From positions 1-64,000 of the forward strand of contig QWPW01000010.1 of the NCBI GenBank assembly GCA_003671025.1: a stretch of 64,000 nucleotides of DNA, given 5' to 3'. This document shows, in pieces, positions 1 to 9,072 of the stretch. The notes beneath the pieces are model-generated. The model was not told where the DNA came from, ran no database searches, and saw only the letters and a program-made list of their open reading frames with translations. Made by a program: the position numbers and the translations under genes. Each line of letters begins with the position of its first letter. Within the stretch, counting starts at the first letter, position 1. Source of the DNA: Planctomycetota bacterium (GTDB lineage Bacteria; Planctomycetota; Phycisphaerae; Phycisphaerales; SM1A02).

Positions 1-19
1 GCGGCGGGTGACTTTGCGC

Positions 20-51
20 AAAAAAAAACAACCCCCGACCGAAGTCGGGGG
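20..51 (-). terminator. Hairpin with flanking A-tract (minus-strand terminator shape)
   Basis: An 8-bp perfect stem (cccccgac / gtcggggg) with a cgaa loop spans 32-51. It is preceded on the plus strand by a run of eight A (21-28). Read on the minus strand this is a GC-rich hairpin followed by a T-run, the classic intrinsic terminator. No minus-strand gene is evident just to its right, so it may instead act weakly on a plus-strand gene ending left of the window; a T6 run lies at 71-76. Confidence 0.45.
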
Positions 52-595
52 CGGAGGGAGGGAAAAGGGCTTTTTTGGGAGTCGAGTCTTGCGACTCTTC
101 TCAAACCAAATATGGCACGAAAATGGGCGTAGGCAAATGCTCTAACCAATATTCTTGGAATCGTCCTCACAATTGTTGCGACTGGTGCAGGCGAACAAGC
201 CGAGGGAGTGGCTGGATCGGCGGCGGAACATGCATATCTGTAGGTCGTTGGGTGAAACACCGGTCGCAGACGCCGGACGATTGTCGACGGCCAAACCCCC
301 AAATCGTCGTGTTGATTGCGCCCGGATCGGTCGGCTGTTGGAGCGGGCCGCGTCGCCTGTTCGCGAAGCGAGAGATTCCCGCGCGCGCGCTGCGACGCGT
401 TCGAGCGAGATCGGTACGAACACGCCATGGGCGCTCCCCGCTGTACTCGCACGATGCGTGCGATGCACAGGCGGGGTGGTAGACTCAACGATTCGAGTGT
501 GCTGCCCCGAAGTGCTCGCGCCTAAGGTGCGAGCCGATTTCTGCGGGAAAAGAAACGCATTCGCTGCGAAAAACCACTTCCGTCTCAGGAACCTT
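52..595. other. Leader region without a convincing gene
   Basis: The DUF1573 reading frame is open upstream to about 155, but the translated extension is rich in Arg, Ser and Cys, has no recognisable domain, and would bury the lipoprotein signal peptide. It is treated as noncoding 5' region. No RNA gene or clear promoter was recognised. Confidence 0.5.
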
Positions 596-1855
596 ATGAC
601 CATGCTGCACTCAACCTCACACCTCGCCAGTCTCCTTCGCCGCGCGGCAATCAGCGCGGCGATTGCATCTTCCGCGCTCCTCGTCGCTTGCGACGGCGGA
701 TCGACGGGAACGGTCACCGTCTCCGCACCGACGCCCGCGCCCGCCGTTGCGCCAACAGCGCCGACGGCCCCAACTCCAGCTGCGGGGAGTGCCGGCAGCG
801 CGATTCAACCACCAGTCGTGAGCGCCGCGGCCCTCGCCGCCGCGCAGACGACAACGCCCGCAGCAGCTGCGAGTACACCGGCTAGTCCCGCTGCGGACGA
901 AGCGATCGACGCGCCGCCGCCGATCCGTCTCGATCCTGAAGTCATGGACTTCGGCATCATTCCGCCGTCGGTCACCCGTGAGGGGATCGTGAAACTGATC
1001 AACACCAGCCAGAAGGAACTCGAGATCCTCACTGTGCAGCCGAGCTGTAAGTGCACGACGCTGGGCGACGATATTTCGGGACAGAAAATTCCGCCGGGCG
1101 GGTTCATCGAACTCAAGGCGGCAATGAAAGCGCAGTCTTCTCCGGGCACGAAGAAAGCCGAGATCAAGATTCTTGTCGACGGCTACTCGCAGGTGCTCAA
1201 CGTGAATTTGCGGAACGAAGTGTCGTTGCCCGTGCGCATCACTCCCGCGTACCTCAATGTCGTGAAGGGTCAACCGCTCACGGGTCGCACCGTGATCGAG
1301 TCCATCGACAAGCAGCCCTTCACCGTGTGCGCCGTGGGCGGAAAGCCTCCGCACTTGGTTGGCTTTGATCCTGCGACCGACGCGCCGCGCAACCAGTATT
1401 TGCTCGAGTGGGATTTCGAGCGCGACTTTGAACCAGGCAAGGCGCCGCGCTACTGGATCATCGAGACCGATCGCGCCGACTGCCCGCTCATCGACATCTT
1501 CGTGCGCCACGAATCGACGATGCCGTTGCCGAAGCTCAAGCTCACCGACTATCGCCATTCGTTTGGCCGCATTGAGCAGGGTGTGAATCCAGAGTTCGTC
1601 GTTGACATCACCGAGATCGGTGCGGAAGAGCGCATCGTCACTGCCGCGAGCGATTCGAGTGCGGCGAAGATCGAGCTCGTGGGAACAACGCTCGAGGGCG
1701 ACACTACTCATGTGACGCTGCGCATGATTCCGAACGCGGACACCGTGGGCATCACCTATATCCCGTTCAAGTTGTACTCCTCAACGCGTCAGCAAGAGAT
1801 TTACTTTTGGGGGCAGATCGTCCCCAAGGGTCATACTGGTTGCTTGAGCAAGTGA
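596..1855 (+). CDS. DUF1573 domain lipoprotein
   Basis: This 419-residue exported lipoprotein begins at ATG 596 because that start places a signal peptide at the N-terminus with lipobox LVAC and lipidated Cys32. A Pro/Ala/Thr-rich linker (about 40-108) follows. The DUF1573 domain starts near residue 119 (DFGIIPPS) and carries the family's Cys motif as SCKCT (150-154; the usual form is SCGCT). DUF1573 is an Ig-like/ASH-type fold common in Planctomycetes and Bacteroidetes surface proteins; its biochemical role is not established. The C-terminal half (about 240-419) looks like a second beta-rich domain. The gene is followed by a tandem 11-mer and a strong terminator, so it is probably monocistronic. 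Confidence 0.85.
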   Translation: MTMLHSTSHLASLLRRAAISAAIASSALLVACDGGSTGTVTVSAPTPAPAVAPTAPTAPTPAAGSAGSAIQPPVVSAAALAAAQTTTPAAAASTPASPAADEAIDAPPPIRLDPEVMDFGIIPPSVTREGIVKLINTSQKELEILTVQPSCKCTTLGDDISGQKIPPGGFIELKAAMKAQSSPGTKKAEIKILVDGYSQVLNVNLRNEVSLPVRITPAYLNVVKGQPLTGRTVIESIDKQPFTVCAVGGKPPHLVGFDPATDAPRNQYLLEWDFERDFEPGKAPRYWIIETDRADCPLIDIFVRHESTMPLPKLKLTDYRHSFGRIEQGVNPEFVVDITEIGAEERIVTAASDSSAAKIELVGTTLEGDTTHVTLRMIPNADTVGITYIPFKLYSSTRQQEIYFWGQIVPKGHTGCLSK

Positions 1856-1900
1856 GTGCGACGCGCGGTTGAACGCGCGAGTCGCGCGCGAACACATCGC

Positions 1901-1922
1901 AGATCAGACACAGATCAGACAC
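1901..1922. repeat. 11-nt tandem repeat, two copies, 3' of the DUF1573 gene
   Basis: The unit agatcagacac occurs twice head-to-tail at 1901-1911 and 1912-1922, 46 nt after the stop codon and just before the terminator hairpin. It belongs to the set of short tandem repeats in this window. Confidence 0.8.
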
Positions 1923-1926
1923 ACAA

Positions 1927-1963
1927 GAATCGAGCCGCAGTGAGTGCGGCTCGATTCGTTTTT
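1927..1963 (+). terminator. Intrinsic terminator of the DUF1573 gene
   Basis: A perfect 13-bp stem (gaatcgagccgca / tgcggctcgattc) with a 5-nt loop is followed by gttttt. The position, 70 nt after the DUF1573 stop, fits a rho-independent terminator for that gene. Confidence 0.9.
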
Positions 1964-2033
1964 GAGTCTTGACTGATGCGAGTGATGGGCAATGAAGTGA
2001 AGTGCGAACGCGCGGCGCGCTCGCAGTGCACGC

Positions 2034-2849
2034 TCACCAACCGAGTCCGGTCAGAATCATGCGCACGCCTGCGAACGCGAGCAGGATCGAGAGCACGAGG
2101 CGAGTCGCGTCGATGGGAAGGCGATAGACCAGCGCCGCGCCAATCGTTCCGCCCACCATTGCCAAGGGCGCGAGCAACCCTGCGAGCATGAGCGACTCGC
2201 GCGTGGTCAGTGGAGTTCCATCGGGGGTCGTGAGCGTCGCGATGCTCAGATTCTTCGCCAGCGCGCCGACTGCACAGGCCACGATCATCGCCGCGGCAGA
2301 ACTCGCGACCGCTTGGCGCAGGGGAAGTCGGCCGAACTTTCGCAGCAATGGAACCATGATCGCACCGCCGCCGATTCCTAAGAGGCCCGACGCGAAGCCG
2401 CCGGTGAGGCCGATGCCAACGGCGAGCGGCAGCGGACAACGCGCGTCAGGAGTGGTTGCGCAATCGGGCACGCGGCGGATGAGCGCAATCAGCTCGGAAA
2501 TGGCTGCAAAACACAGAAAAACGCCGAACACCGCCGCGAGTGGCTTGGGCGAAAACAGGTTGCTGATGAGCACTCCGGCGACGGCGGCGCCGGTAGTCGC
2601 CAGAGCCATGGCGGGGACGATGTCGCGGCGAATGGTCCCGCGCCCGCGATGTCGATTCGTCGCAGCGACGGCCACGAAGACGTTGGCGATCAGCGCCGCC
2701 GCTTGATAGAGGTGTTGGTTTGTCCCCAGTAAAAAAGTGAGCGCGGGGATGATGAATACTGATCCGCCGAGGCCCAGCAATCCGCCCAGAACGCCGCCAG
2801 TCAGGCCAATGGCCATGATCGCGATCACTTGGAACGAAGACCAATCCAT
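2034..2849 (-). CDS. TauE/SafE family (TSUP) membrane exporter
   Basis: This 271-residue integral membrane protein has about eight hydrophobic segments. It begins with a glycine-rich helix (GGVLGGLLGLGGSVFIIP) and repeats that pattern near residue 155 (GFASGLLGIGGGAIMVPLL). The duplicated G-rich signature is diagnostic of the TauE/SafE (4-toluene sulfonate uptake) permeases, which move sulfite, sulfonates or other small anions across the inner membrane. The substrate cannot be read from sequence. It is convergent with the DUF1573 gene and divergent from the 3D-domain gene, hence likely transcribed alone. Confidence 0.9.
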   Translation of the reverse strand: MDWSSFQVIAIMAIGLTGGVLGGLLGLGGSVFIIPALTFLLGTNQHLYQAAALIANVFVAVAATNRHRGRGTIRRDIVPAMALATTGAAVAGVLISNLFSPKPLAAVFGVFLCFAAISELIALIRRVPDCATTPDARCPLPLAVGIGLTGGFASGLLGIGGGAIMVPLLRKFGRLPLRQAVASSAAAMIVACAVGALAKNLSIATLTTPDGTPLTTRESLMLAGLLAPLAMVGGTIGAALVYRLPIDATRLVLSILLAFAGVRMILTGLGW

Positions 2850-3278
2850 CGATGCACACTAGCAGGACGTGCGTGAGAGGTTGATGGCGCGCGTGGCAGC
2901 GGCGGTCGGGCGAGACACGTCGCTTCGCCCCCGCGTCAGTTGCGAGATTCGCGGGCGCTCGCGGCGGGTTGAGCGCGCAAACGCGTCGCCAACGAGGCGA
3001 CGAATGACTTGCGCAGGATGTGCGCTTGGCGCGGGGCATCGACCCGCTGCTTCGTGAGAATTCACTGCAAATCCTTGGCTTTGCGCGAGGACGGTGTACG
3101 ATCGTCGAACAGTGTGGCGCGGCAACGCGTCTCGCTGCCGAGGCCGAACTCGCGCGGGCGTCGCATCCGCAACTTCGGCGTACATGCACTCGAACCAATG
3201 AGAAATGAACCCCAAAGCGAGAAGCTCTGACGGGATGTCCTTCACGACACTCCGCGTCTGCCAGATGAAGCAACACCG
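2850..3278. other. Divergent intergenic region, no gene recognised
   Basis: This 429-bp spacer separates two divergent genes and should hold both promoters. Open frames on both strands are Arg/Ala/Ser-rich, lack domain similarity and look like chance GC-rich frames. No structured RNA was recognised. Confidence 0.5.
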
Positions 3279-4142
3279 ATGCCCTCACCCATGAGACAAC
3301 TTCACGCGATGAACTCGACTGCGCCTGCGCGTCGATGGTTGCGTGAAATGCTGGGCGATTTGGGGCCGCGCATGTGGGCGATGTTTGTGGTGATGACGTT
3401 CGCCGGCGCGCTCGCCGCGCTTGGCATCGCGACGGGTCAGCAGGCATCGAGTTCGCCGACGGAGTCGGCAACGGAATCAGCGACCGAATCTACGACTGAC
3501 TCTTCAACCGCCTCGACCACAGAATCTCAGCGCGCACCAGACAAGGCCGCGCGCGCGCAGAGTGCGCTCGACACGATTTTGAATCCGCGTTCGACGAGCA
3601 CTTCCAACACCAGCGCCCGCGACTCGCGCGAAACATCTGCTCAGAATTCGGCCAAGCCCGCGCGAAGTACCCACAACGACGCGGCCACGTCCACGCGCAA
3701 AGACGCAAACGCCGAACCGACGAGCGCCTCGATACGCGAGTCCGCGTCAACCTCCACATTCAACGGTCGCCCCATCCGCATTGCGCGCACGATTCGCATG
3801 AAAGTCACCGCGTACAGCCCCGATGCGCAGAGTTGTGGCGCGAGCGCCGATGGCATCACCGCGAGCGGGTACTCAGTCTTCACCAACGGCGGCAATCTCG
3901 TCGCCGCCGATCCGAAGTTGCTTCCTCTTGGCTCGATCGTGAGCATTCCTGGTTACGCAGGCGATGCAGTCGTCCCCGTGCTCGATGTTGGTGGAGCGAT
4001 CAAGGGCAACAAACTTGATGTGCTTTATGCGACCCACGCGCGAGCGCGGCAGTGGGGCGTGCAAGAACTCGAAGTCATCGTGTGGGAATACGCCGACGGC
4101 CAACCTTCGGGATTTAAGCGCTTGCGCCGCAATTCCAAATGA
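3279..4142 (+). CDS. Membrane-anchored 3D-domain (RlpA/MltA-fold) protein
   Basis: This 287-residue protein has one N-terminal transmembrane helix (about 32-52). A long Ser/Thr-rich extracytoplasmic linker (about 55-165) follows, then a C-terminal 3D domain (about 172-285). The domain shows VTAYSPD, ITASG, VAADPKLLPLGS, VLDVGGAIKGN and KLDVLY, which supply the conserved aspartates that name the family. The 3D domain is a double-psi barrel found in lytic transglycosylases (MltA) and resuscitation/cell-wall proteins, so a peptidoglycan-directed role is likely but unproven. ATG codons at 3279, 3291 and 3309 are all possible starts. The stop codon lies within a 13-nt duplication. Confidence 0.82.
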   Translation: MPSPMRQLHAMNSTAPARRWLREMLGDLGPRMWAMFVVMTFAGALAALGIATGQQASSSPTESATESATESTTDSSTASTTESQRAPDKAARAQSALDTILNPRSTSTSNTSARDSRETSAQNSAKPARSTHNDAATSTRKDANAEPTSASIRESASTSTFNGRPIRIARTIRMKVTAYSPDAQSCGASADGITASGYSVFTNGGNLVAADPKLLPLGSIVSIPGYAGDAVVPVLDVGGAIKGNKLDVLYATHARARQWGVQELEVIVWEYADGQPSGFKRLRRNSK

Positions 4143-4164
4143 CGTTCGATCGTGACGTTCGATA
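4140..4164. repeat. 13-nt duplication containing the stop codon of the 3D-domain gene
   Basis: The unit tgacgttcgatcg starts with the TGA stop at 4140-4142 and is repeated at 4153-4164 with one mismatch at the last compared base. The second TGA is 13 nt downstream and therefore not in frame with the first. Confidence 0.75.
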
Positions 4165-4224
4165 CCAACTGAACAAGGGCGCAAGCGTGTCTGCTCGGCG
4201 AGCATTGCTCGCATTGGCATGGGT

Positions 4225-5781
4225 TCACGCAGCATCTCCCACGCGGATGCGATCAAGCACGCGATAGTGAATCGCTTCGGCGATGTGCGCATCGGTCACG
4301 CTTTCTATGCCGTCGATGTCCGCGATGGTGCGCGCCACACGGCGGATGCGGTCGTAGGCACGCGCCGACAGACCGAGCTCACGCATCGCACTTTCGAGCA
4401 GTCGTTGCGCAGGTCCTTCGAGTGCGCACACGCGATCGAGTTCGCGTCCCGACAGTCGCGCGTTGGGTCGACTGCGACCTTGACGCACTTCCATTCTGCC
4501 TCGCGCTTCGAGGACCAACGTGCGCAGCGTCGCGCTCGTTGCTCCAGGACGCGCGAGATGCAGCGACGCGAAGGGCACCGCGCGGACTTCGATGTGCAGA
4601 TCAATGCGATCAAGCAGCGGTCCCGACAAGCGCCCGATGTATTTGTCTTGCGCACGTCGCTCGGTGGCGCTGCCGGCAAAGCCGCCCGCGTGGGTTGGAT
4701 TCATCGCAGCGATGAGCATGGTGCGCGCGGGAAATCGCAGGGTTCCGCTCGCGCGCGCGATGGTGACGAAGCCGTCTTCAAGCGGTTCGCGTAAGCACTC
4801 GAGTGCGACGCGCGGAAACTCGGGCAGCTCATCGAGAAAGAGCACGCCGTGATGGGCGAGACTCACTTCGCCAGGACGCGGTGTGCTTCCGCCACCGACA
4901 ATGGCCGCGGGACTGGCCGAGTGATGCGGTGATCGAAACGGTCGCTCGCGAATGAGGCCCGCGCCGCGCGGCACCGCGCCAATCGACGAGTAGATACGCG
5001 TGACATCGAGCGCTTCGTCGGGCGTGAGTGGCGGCAAGATCCCCGGCAACGCGCGCGCCATCATGGTCTTGCCGCTTCCCGCGGGACCAATCATGATCGC
5101 GTTGTGTCCACCGGCAGCAGCGATGGCCATCGCGCGCTTGGCCGCTTCCTGTCCGCGCACTTCCGAAAAATCCAGAGCCGCGCCAAACGGTGGGGGACAT
5201 TCATCGGGCGCGCGTTCTGGCGTCATCTCGTAGAGCTGATTGAGAAACCCGACCGCTTCTTCGAGACGGGCGACGCCATAGACCTCGATGCCCGCGACTG
5301 CCGCCGCTTCGGGCGCGTTCTCGCGTGGGACGATGACGCCGCGCAATTTTTCGCTGCGCGCGAGAAACGCGAGACTGGTCGCGCCGCGAATCGGTCGCAC
5401 TTGTCCATCGAGCGCGAGTTCGCCCGCAATGGCGAAGCCGGCCAGTCGCTCGTCGGCGCGTTCGCCGAGCACACCTTGCATGCGCAGCAGCGCGATGGCA
5501 ATGGGCAAGTCGTAGAGCGGGCCTTCTTTGCGCAAATCCGCGGGCGCGAGATTGATGGTGCACATCCCGCGCGGCGTGGGGAATCCGCAATTGGACAACG
5601 CCGCGCGGACGCGCTGGCTCGACTCGCGCACCGAGACATCGGGCAAGCCGACGAGCGACATCCGAGGAGTCTTCTCCTCACTGCCTTCGCCGCTGAAGCG
5701 TTCGTCGCATTCGATCTCGACGGGAAGCGCATCGATGCCGCGCAAAGCGAAACTCTGAACTCGACTTTGAATCCGTTGCAT
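4225..5781 (-). CDS. comM: YifB/ComM family Mg chelatase-like AAA ATPase
   Basis: This 518-residue protein has the three expected parts. An N-terminal Lon-protease-like domain covers about 1-185 (SLVGLPDVSVRES, LAPADLRKEGPLYDLPIA). An AAA+ Mg-chelatase domain has Walker A GPAGSGKT (232-239) and Walker B LFLDELPEF. A C-terminal Mg-chelatase helical domain ends in SARAYDRIRRVARTIADI. ComM homologues are hexameric helicases that promote branch migration during natural transformation; whether this organism is competent cannot be told. ATG 5781 matches family N-termini better than GTG 5787. It is followed at a distance by putA on the same strand. Confidence 0.93.
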   Translation of the reverse strand: MQRIQSRVQSFALRGIDALPVEIECDERFSGEGSEEKTPRMSLVGLPDVSVRESSQRVRAALSNCGFPTPRGMCTINLAPADLRKEGPLYDLPIAIALLRMQGVLGERADERLAGFAIAGELALDGQVRPIRGATSLAFLARSEKLRGVIVPRENAPEAAAVAGIEVYGVARLEEAVGFLNQLYEMTPERAPDECPPPFGAALDFSEVRGQEAAKRAMAIAAAGGHNAIMIGPAGSGKTMMARALPGILPPLTPDEALDVTRIYSSIGAVPRGAGLIRERPFRSPHHSASPAAIVGGGSTPRPGEVSLAHHGVLFLDELPEFPRVALECLREPLEDGFVTIARASGTLRFPARTMLIAAMNPTHAGGFAGSATERRAQDKYIGRLSGPLLDRIDLHIEVRAVPFASLHLARPGATSATLRTLVLEARGRMEVRQGRSRPNARLSGRELDRVCALEGPAQRLLESAMRELGLSARAYDRIRRVARTIADIDGIESVTDAHIAEAIHYRVLDRIRVGDAA

Positions 5782-5897
5782 ACACACGGTTGTAACCGTG
5801 GTTTTCGCCGAGTCTGGTTTTCACCACACTTTTACTGACGAGAATTTTTGGTGCGCGTCGCGACACATCAACGCGCGCATCACCCTTGACGAACGCA

Positions 5898-8800
5898 TCA
5901 TTCAAGCCCAGGCGCGAATCCGCGGCGCATCGTGTTTTCACACACCGCGCGCGGCTCGACGAACTGCATCAAGTAATCGCGTCCGCCCGCTTTCGATCCG
6001 ATGCCCGACATGCCGAAGCCGCCGAACGGTTGTCGTCCCACCAACGCACCGGTGCTGCCGCGATTGAGATAGAGGTTGCCCACGCGGAACTCGCGACGCG
6101 CGCGCGCGAGATGCGCAGGCTTGCGGCTGTACACCGCGCCGGTGAGTTTGTACTCAGGCGCGTTGGCGATGCGCAGCGCTTCGTCGAAATCTTTCGCGTA
6201 CATCACGGCGAGCACTGGGCCGAAAATCTCTTCGCGCGCGAGTCGATGTTCTGGCTTGATCGCGCTGAAGATCGAAGGACCAACATACGGTTTGCCCACG
6301 CGCGCTTCGAGTCCATCAGGAATATCAAGCGTGAGTTCGTGCTTACCTTCGCGCTTACCAATCTCAATGTAGGAACGAATCTTTTGCGCGGCCTCGAGAT
6401 CGATGACCGGACCGATGTCGGTCGAAGGCTGCGACGGATCGCCGACTACCAACGCGCGCGTGGCGCCGATCAATCGATGGAGGAACGGTTCGTACGCGCT
6501 GCCCACCACAATCGCGCGGCTCGCAGCAGAACATTTCTGTCCGCAGAAACCAAACGCACTCTGACGCACACCGAGCACCGCTTCGTCGAGATCCGCAGAG
6601 GTGTCGATGATGATGGCGTTCTTGCCGCCCATCTCGCAGACAACTTTCTTGACGAACTCTTGTCCCGGCGCGACCACGCCCGCGGCTTGCACGATGTCGA
6701 GTCCCACGCCTTTGCTTCCGGTGAAGGCGATGATGGCCACGAGCGGATCGCGCACAAGGGTGGCGCCAACGGTTTCACCAGGACCCGCGAGAAAATGCAG
6801 CACGTCGCGCGGAGCGCCTGAATTCCACAGGATTTCGCACATCAGCCGCGCAATCGCCGGCGTTTGTTCGGCGGGCTTGACCACCACCGTGTTGCCCGTC
6901 ACCAACGCCGCCACCGTCATGCCACAACAAATCGCGAGTGGAAAGTTCCACGGCGCAATCACCGCGGCAACTCCGCGCGGTTGATACCACTGTTCATTGA
7001 GTTCGCCAACGAATTGGCCAAGTCGCTCGGCGGCAAACAGTCGTGCGCCTTCGCGCGCGTAGTACTCGCAGAAGTCAATCGCTTCACACACATCGGCGTC
7101 GGCTTCGCGCCAAACTTTGCCGCTCTCTTTGACGATCACTGCGGACAGTTCATCGCGACGCGCGCGCATTCCTGCCGCGGCTTTGATGAGGACATCGGCG
7201 CGCGTGCGGTACTCGCTGTCGCGCCAGGCAGGAAACGCAGCGTGTGCCTTGGCGACGACGCGCGTGGCATCACTCGCAGTTGAGCTGTTGGCGATCACTG
7301 CAACGTTGCTGCGCGTCATCGCATTCTGAAATGGTTCACGCACAGAGGCGAGCGCGAAGTTGCGCATCGGCTCGGTGTGAAATGGTCGGCTGTCACCGAT
7401 GCCCGCACTTGCGGCGCTCAGCGCGTGACGCTCGGGCGAAGTCGCGATGCGCTCGACGCCGAGGTCATTGGAAAACGTGCGATGCGGGCTCGCGAGCAAT
7501 TTCTCCGTAGACGCGTTGTCTTTGAATCCCGCTTTGAGCCACGATTCGTTGGAACTGTTCTCCAGCAAACGCCGCACGAGATAGGCCATGCCGGGAATGA
7601 GTTCGCCGATGGGCACATATTCACGCAAGCGAAGATCAAGATCAATCGCCGCAAGTTTGAGTTGATCGCCCATGCCGTAGAGCATTTGCAATTCAAGTGC
7701 CGACTTGGGAAGCCCGCGTTTCTCCAGCGCGGCCAACGTCGCCGCAATGGAGCGCGCGTTGTGACTTCCAAGTGCGAGCTTCACGCCGCCTTGTCCAGTC
7801 GCGCTGGGAGTCGAAGCAACAAACGCCGCGGCCATGCGCTCGAAGCACGCATCGGTATCAACCTTGCGACTCCACACTGGCACGGGCCAACCTTGTTGCT
7901 CCGCTTGAATCGTCTCGTAATCCCAATACGCGCCCTTGACCAGACGCACCGTGACTTGTCGTCCCGTGCGCTTAGACCAATCGATGATGCGCTGCGCATC
8001 GCTGTCGCCCGTGCGCAAATACGCTTGCATGGCGAGACCCGCGTGGAAGTCATGCTTCTCGCAGGCACGCATGAACAACTCGAGCGTGAGATCCTTGAGC
8101 GCAAACTGCTCCATGTCGAAGTTGACGAAAACCCCGCGTTTTTTGGCACTTTCGAGGATCGGTCCGATGTTCGCGAGCAATCCGCGGATTGATCCTTCGG
8201 TGTCAATCGGATCGACGCGCGCGGAGAGCGAACTGATCTTGATCGACACATTGGTGCGCGGAATCGGACCGAGATGATCGCTCTCCAAACGCGCGTTCGA
8301 TGCAAACGACGAGACCGCGTGCGGAAGATTTTCGATGAGGTCGAGATACTTGCGGCGGTACGCATCGGCTTCTTCATCGCTCACGCATGCTTCGCCCAGC
8401 AGATCCACCGAGAAGCACAAACCCGAGTCCCAAACTTTGCGCAGCGTCGGCAGCGCCGTCGCGGCGTCAGTGCCCGCGATGAACTTCGAGGCCATCGAAG
8501 TGATTTGCGTGGACATGGTCTTGGTGACCACACCCTTCATCAGCACGCCCGCTTTGAGTGCGGTGGCCACGAATGGCGGTGGAGTCACGCCGGGTTGCGC
8601 GAGGTAATCGGTGAGATGCTCGTAGACCGCATCGGAATCTTTGAGCGTGGGGAAGCAATCGACGAAGCGAAAGATTTGCACCTTGAACGCTTCATCTTGC
8701 ATGGCCCAGTCCATGAGCCCTTCACTCCACACCGCAAGCATGTTGGTCTTTGCTCCGCGTGCGCGCGTGAGAAAGTCGCTTCCGATGGCCAGTGCGCGCG

Positions 8801-8915
8801 CTTCCAACGCCGCATCGAGAGGCGCGATGACGCGCCCGTCATCGCGAATGCGTGTCGCGGCGACAACAGGTGCGGGGGCGGAAACTGACTTCTTACTTTT
8901 GAAAAACAGCGCCAT
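5898..8915 (-). CDS. putA: Bifunctional proline dehydrogenase / delta-1-pyrroline-5-carboxylate dehydrogenase
   Basis: This 1005-residue fusion oxidises proline to glutamate in two steps. The N-terminal half (about 60-480) is an FAD proline dehydrogenase barrel, with NVSIKISSLSARVDPID and VRLVKGAYWDYE. The C-terminal half (about 500-1000) is an aldehyde dehydrogenase with WNFPLAICCG for NAD binding, the general base in CEMGGKN, and catalytic Cys near residue 795 (GFCGQKCSA). There is no N-terminal DNA-binding domain, so it is enzyme-only. ATG 8915 is preferred. An upstream start at 9029 would add 38 residues without similarity. The bases 5' of ATG 8915 carry no Shine-Dalgarno sequence. Confidence 0.95.
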   Translation of the reverse strand: MALFFKSKKSVSAPAPVVAATRIRDDGRVIAPLDAALEARALAIGSDFLTRARGAKTNMLAVWSEGLMDWAMQDEAFKVQIFRFVDCFPTLKDSDAVYEHLTDYLAQPGVTPPPFVATALKAGVLMKGVVTKTMSTQITSMASKFIAGTDAATALPTLRKVWDSGLCFSVDLLGEACVSDEEADAYRRKYLDLIENLPHAVSSFASNARLESDHLGPIPRTNVSIKISSLSARVDPIDTEGSIRGLLANIGPILESAKKRGVFVNFDMEQFALKDLTLELFMRACEKHDFHAGLAMQAYLRTGDSDAQRIIDWSKRTGRQVTVRLVKGAYWDYETIQAEQQGWPVPVWSRKVDTDACFERMAAAFVASTPSATGQGGVKLALGSHNARSIAATLAALEKRGLPKSALELQMLYGMGDQLKLAAIDLDLRLREYVPIGELIPGMAYLVRRLLENSSNESWLKAGFKDNASTEKLLASPHRTFSNDLGVERIATSPERHALSAASAGIGDSRPFHTEPMRNFALASVREPFQNAMTRSNVAVIANSSTASDATRVVAKAHAAFPAWRDSEYRTRADVLIKAAAGMRARRDELSAVIVKESGKVWREADADVCEAIDFCEYYAREGARLFAAERLGQFVGELNEQWYQPRGVAAVIAPWNFPLAICCGMTVAALVTGNTVVVKPAEQTPAIARLMCEILWNSGAPRDVLHFLAGPGETVGATLVRDPLVAIIAFTGSKGVGLDIVQAAGVVAPGQEFVKKVVCEMGGKNAIIIDTSADLDEAVLGVRQSAFGFCGQKCSAASRAIVVGSAYEPFLHRLIGATRALVVGDPSQPSTDIGPVIDLEAAQKIRSYIEIGKREGKHELTLDIPDGLEARVGKPYVGPSIFSAIKPEHRLAREEIFGPVLAVMYAKDFDEALRIANAPEYKLTGAVYSRKPAHLARARREFRVGNLYLNRGSTGALVGRQPFGGFGMSGIGSKAGGRDYLMQFVEPRAVCENTMRRGFAPGLE

Positions 8916-9072
8916 AAGGAGGCGCAGTATAGATGCCTCGGCTTGGCGCGCGAGTATGCGCGTTCGCGCAATAGCCGCAGAAAAATAGGAGTTTTCAGCG
9001 AGTGAGGGAAACCGAGGAACGCAATGCAATCAAACGCGCGGTGGCCGCGACGGCGCGCTTCTTGGGTGAAGA

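Noticed and set aside
155..595. In-frame upstream extension of the DUF1573 gene
   Set aside because: It would hide the lipoprotein signal peptide, has no domain and has an Arg/Ser/Cys-rich composition like chance frames.
617..1711. Long antisense frame opposite the DUF1573 gene
   Set aside because: It lies wholly inside a well-supported gene and is Arg/His-rich, the usual product of reading GC-rich coding DNA backwards.
2859..3245. 128-residue minus-strand open frame in the spacer before the 3D-domain gene
   Set aside because: Arg/Ala/Ser-rich with no motif, no signal peptide and no good start context; typical of shadow frames in GC-rich DNA.
8910..8925. aaggaggcg next to the putA start
   Set aside because: It is on the plus strand; on the putA strand it reads as anti-Shine-Dalgarno, and no plus-strand gene follows it.
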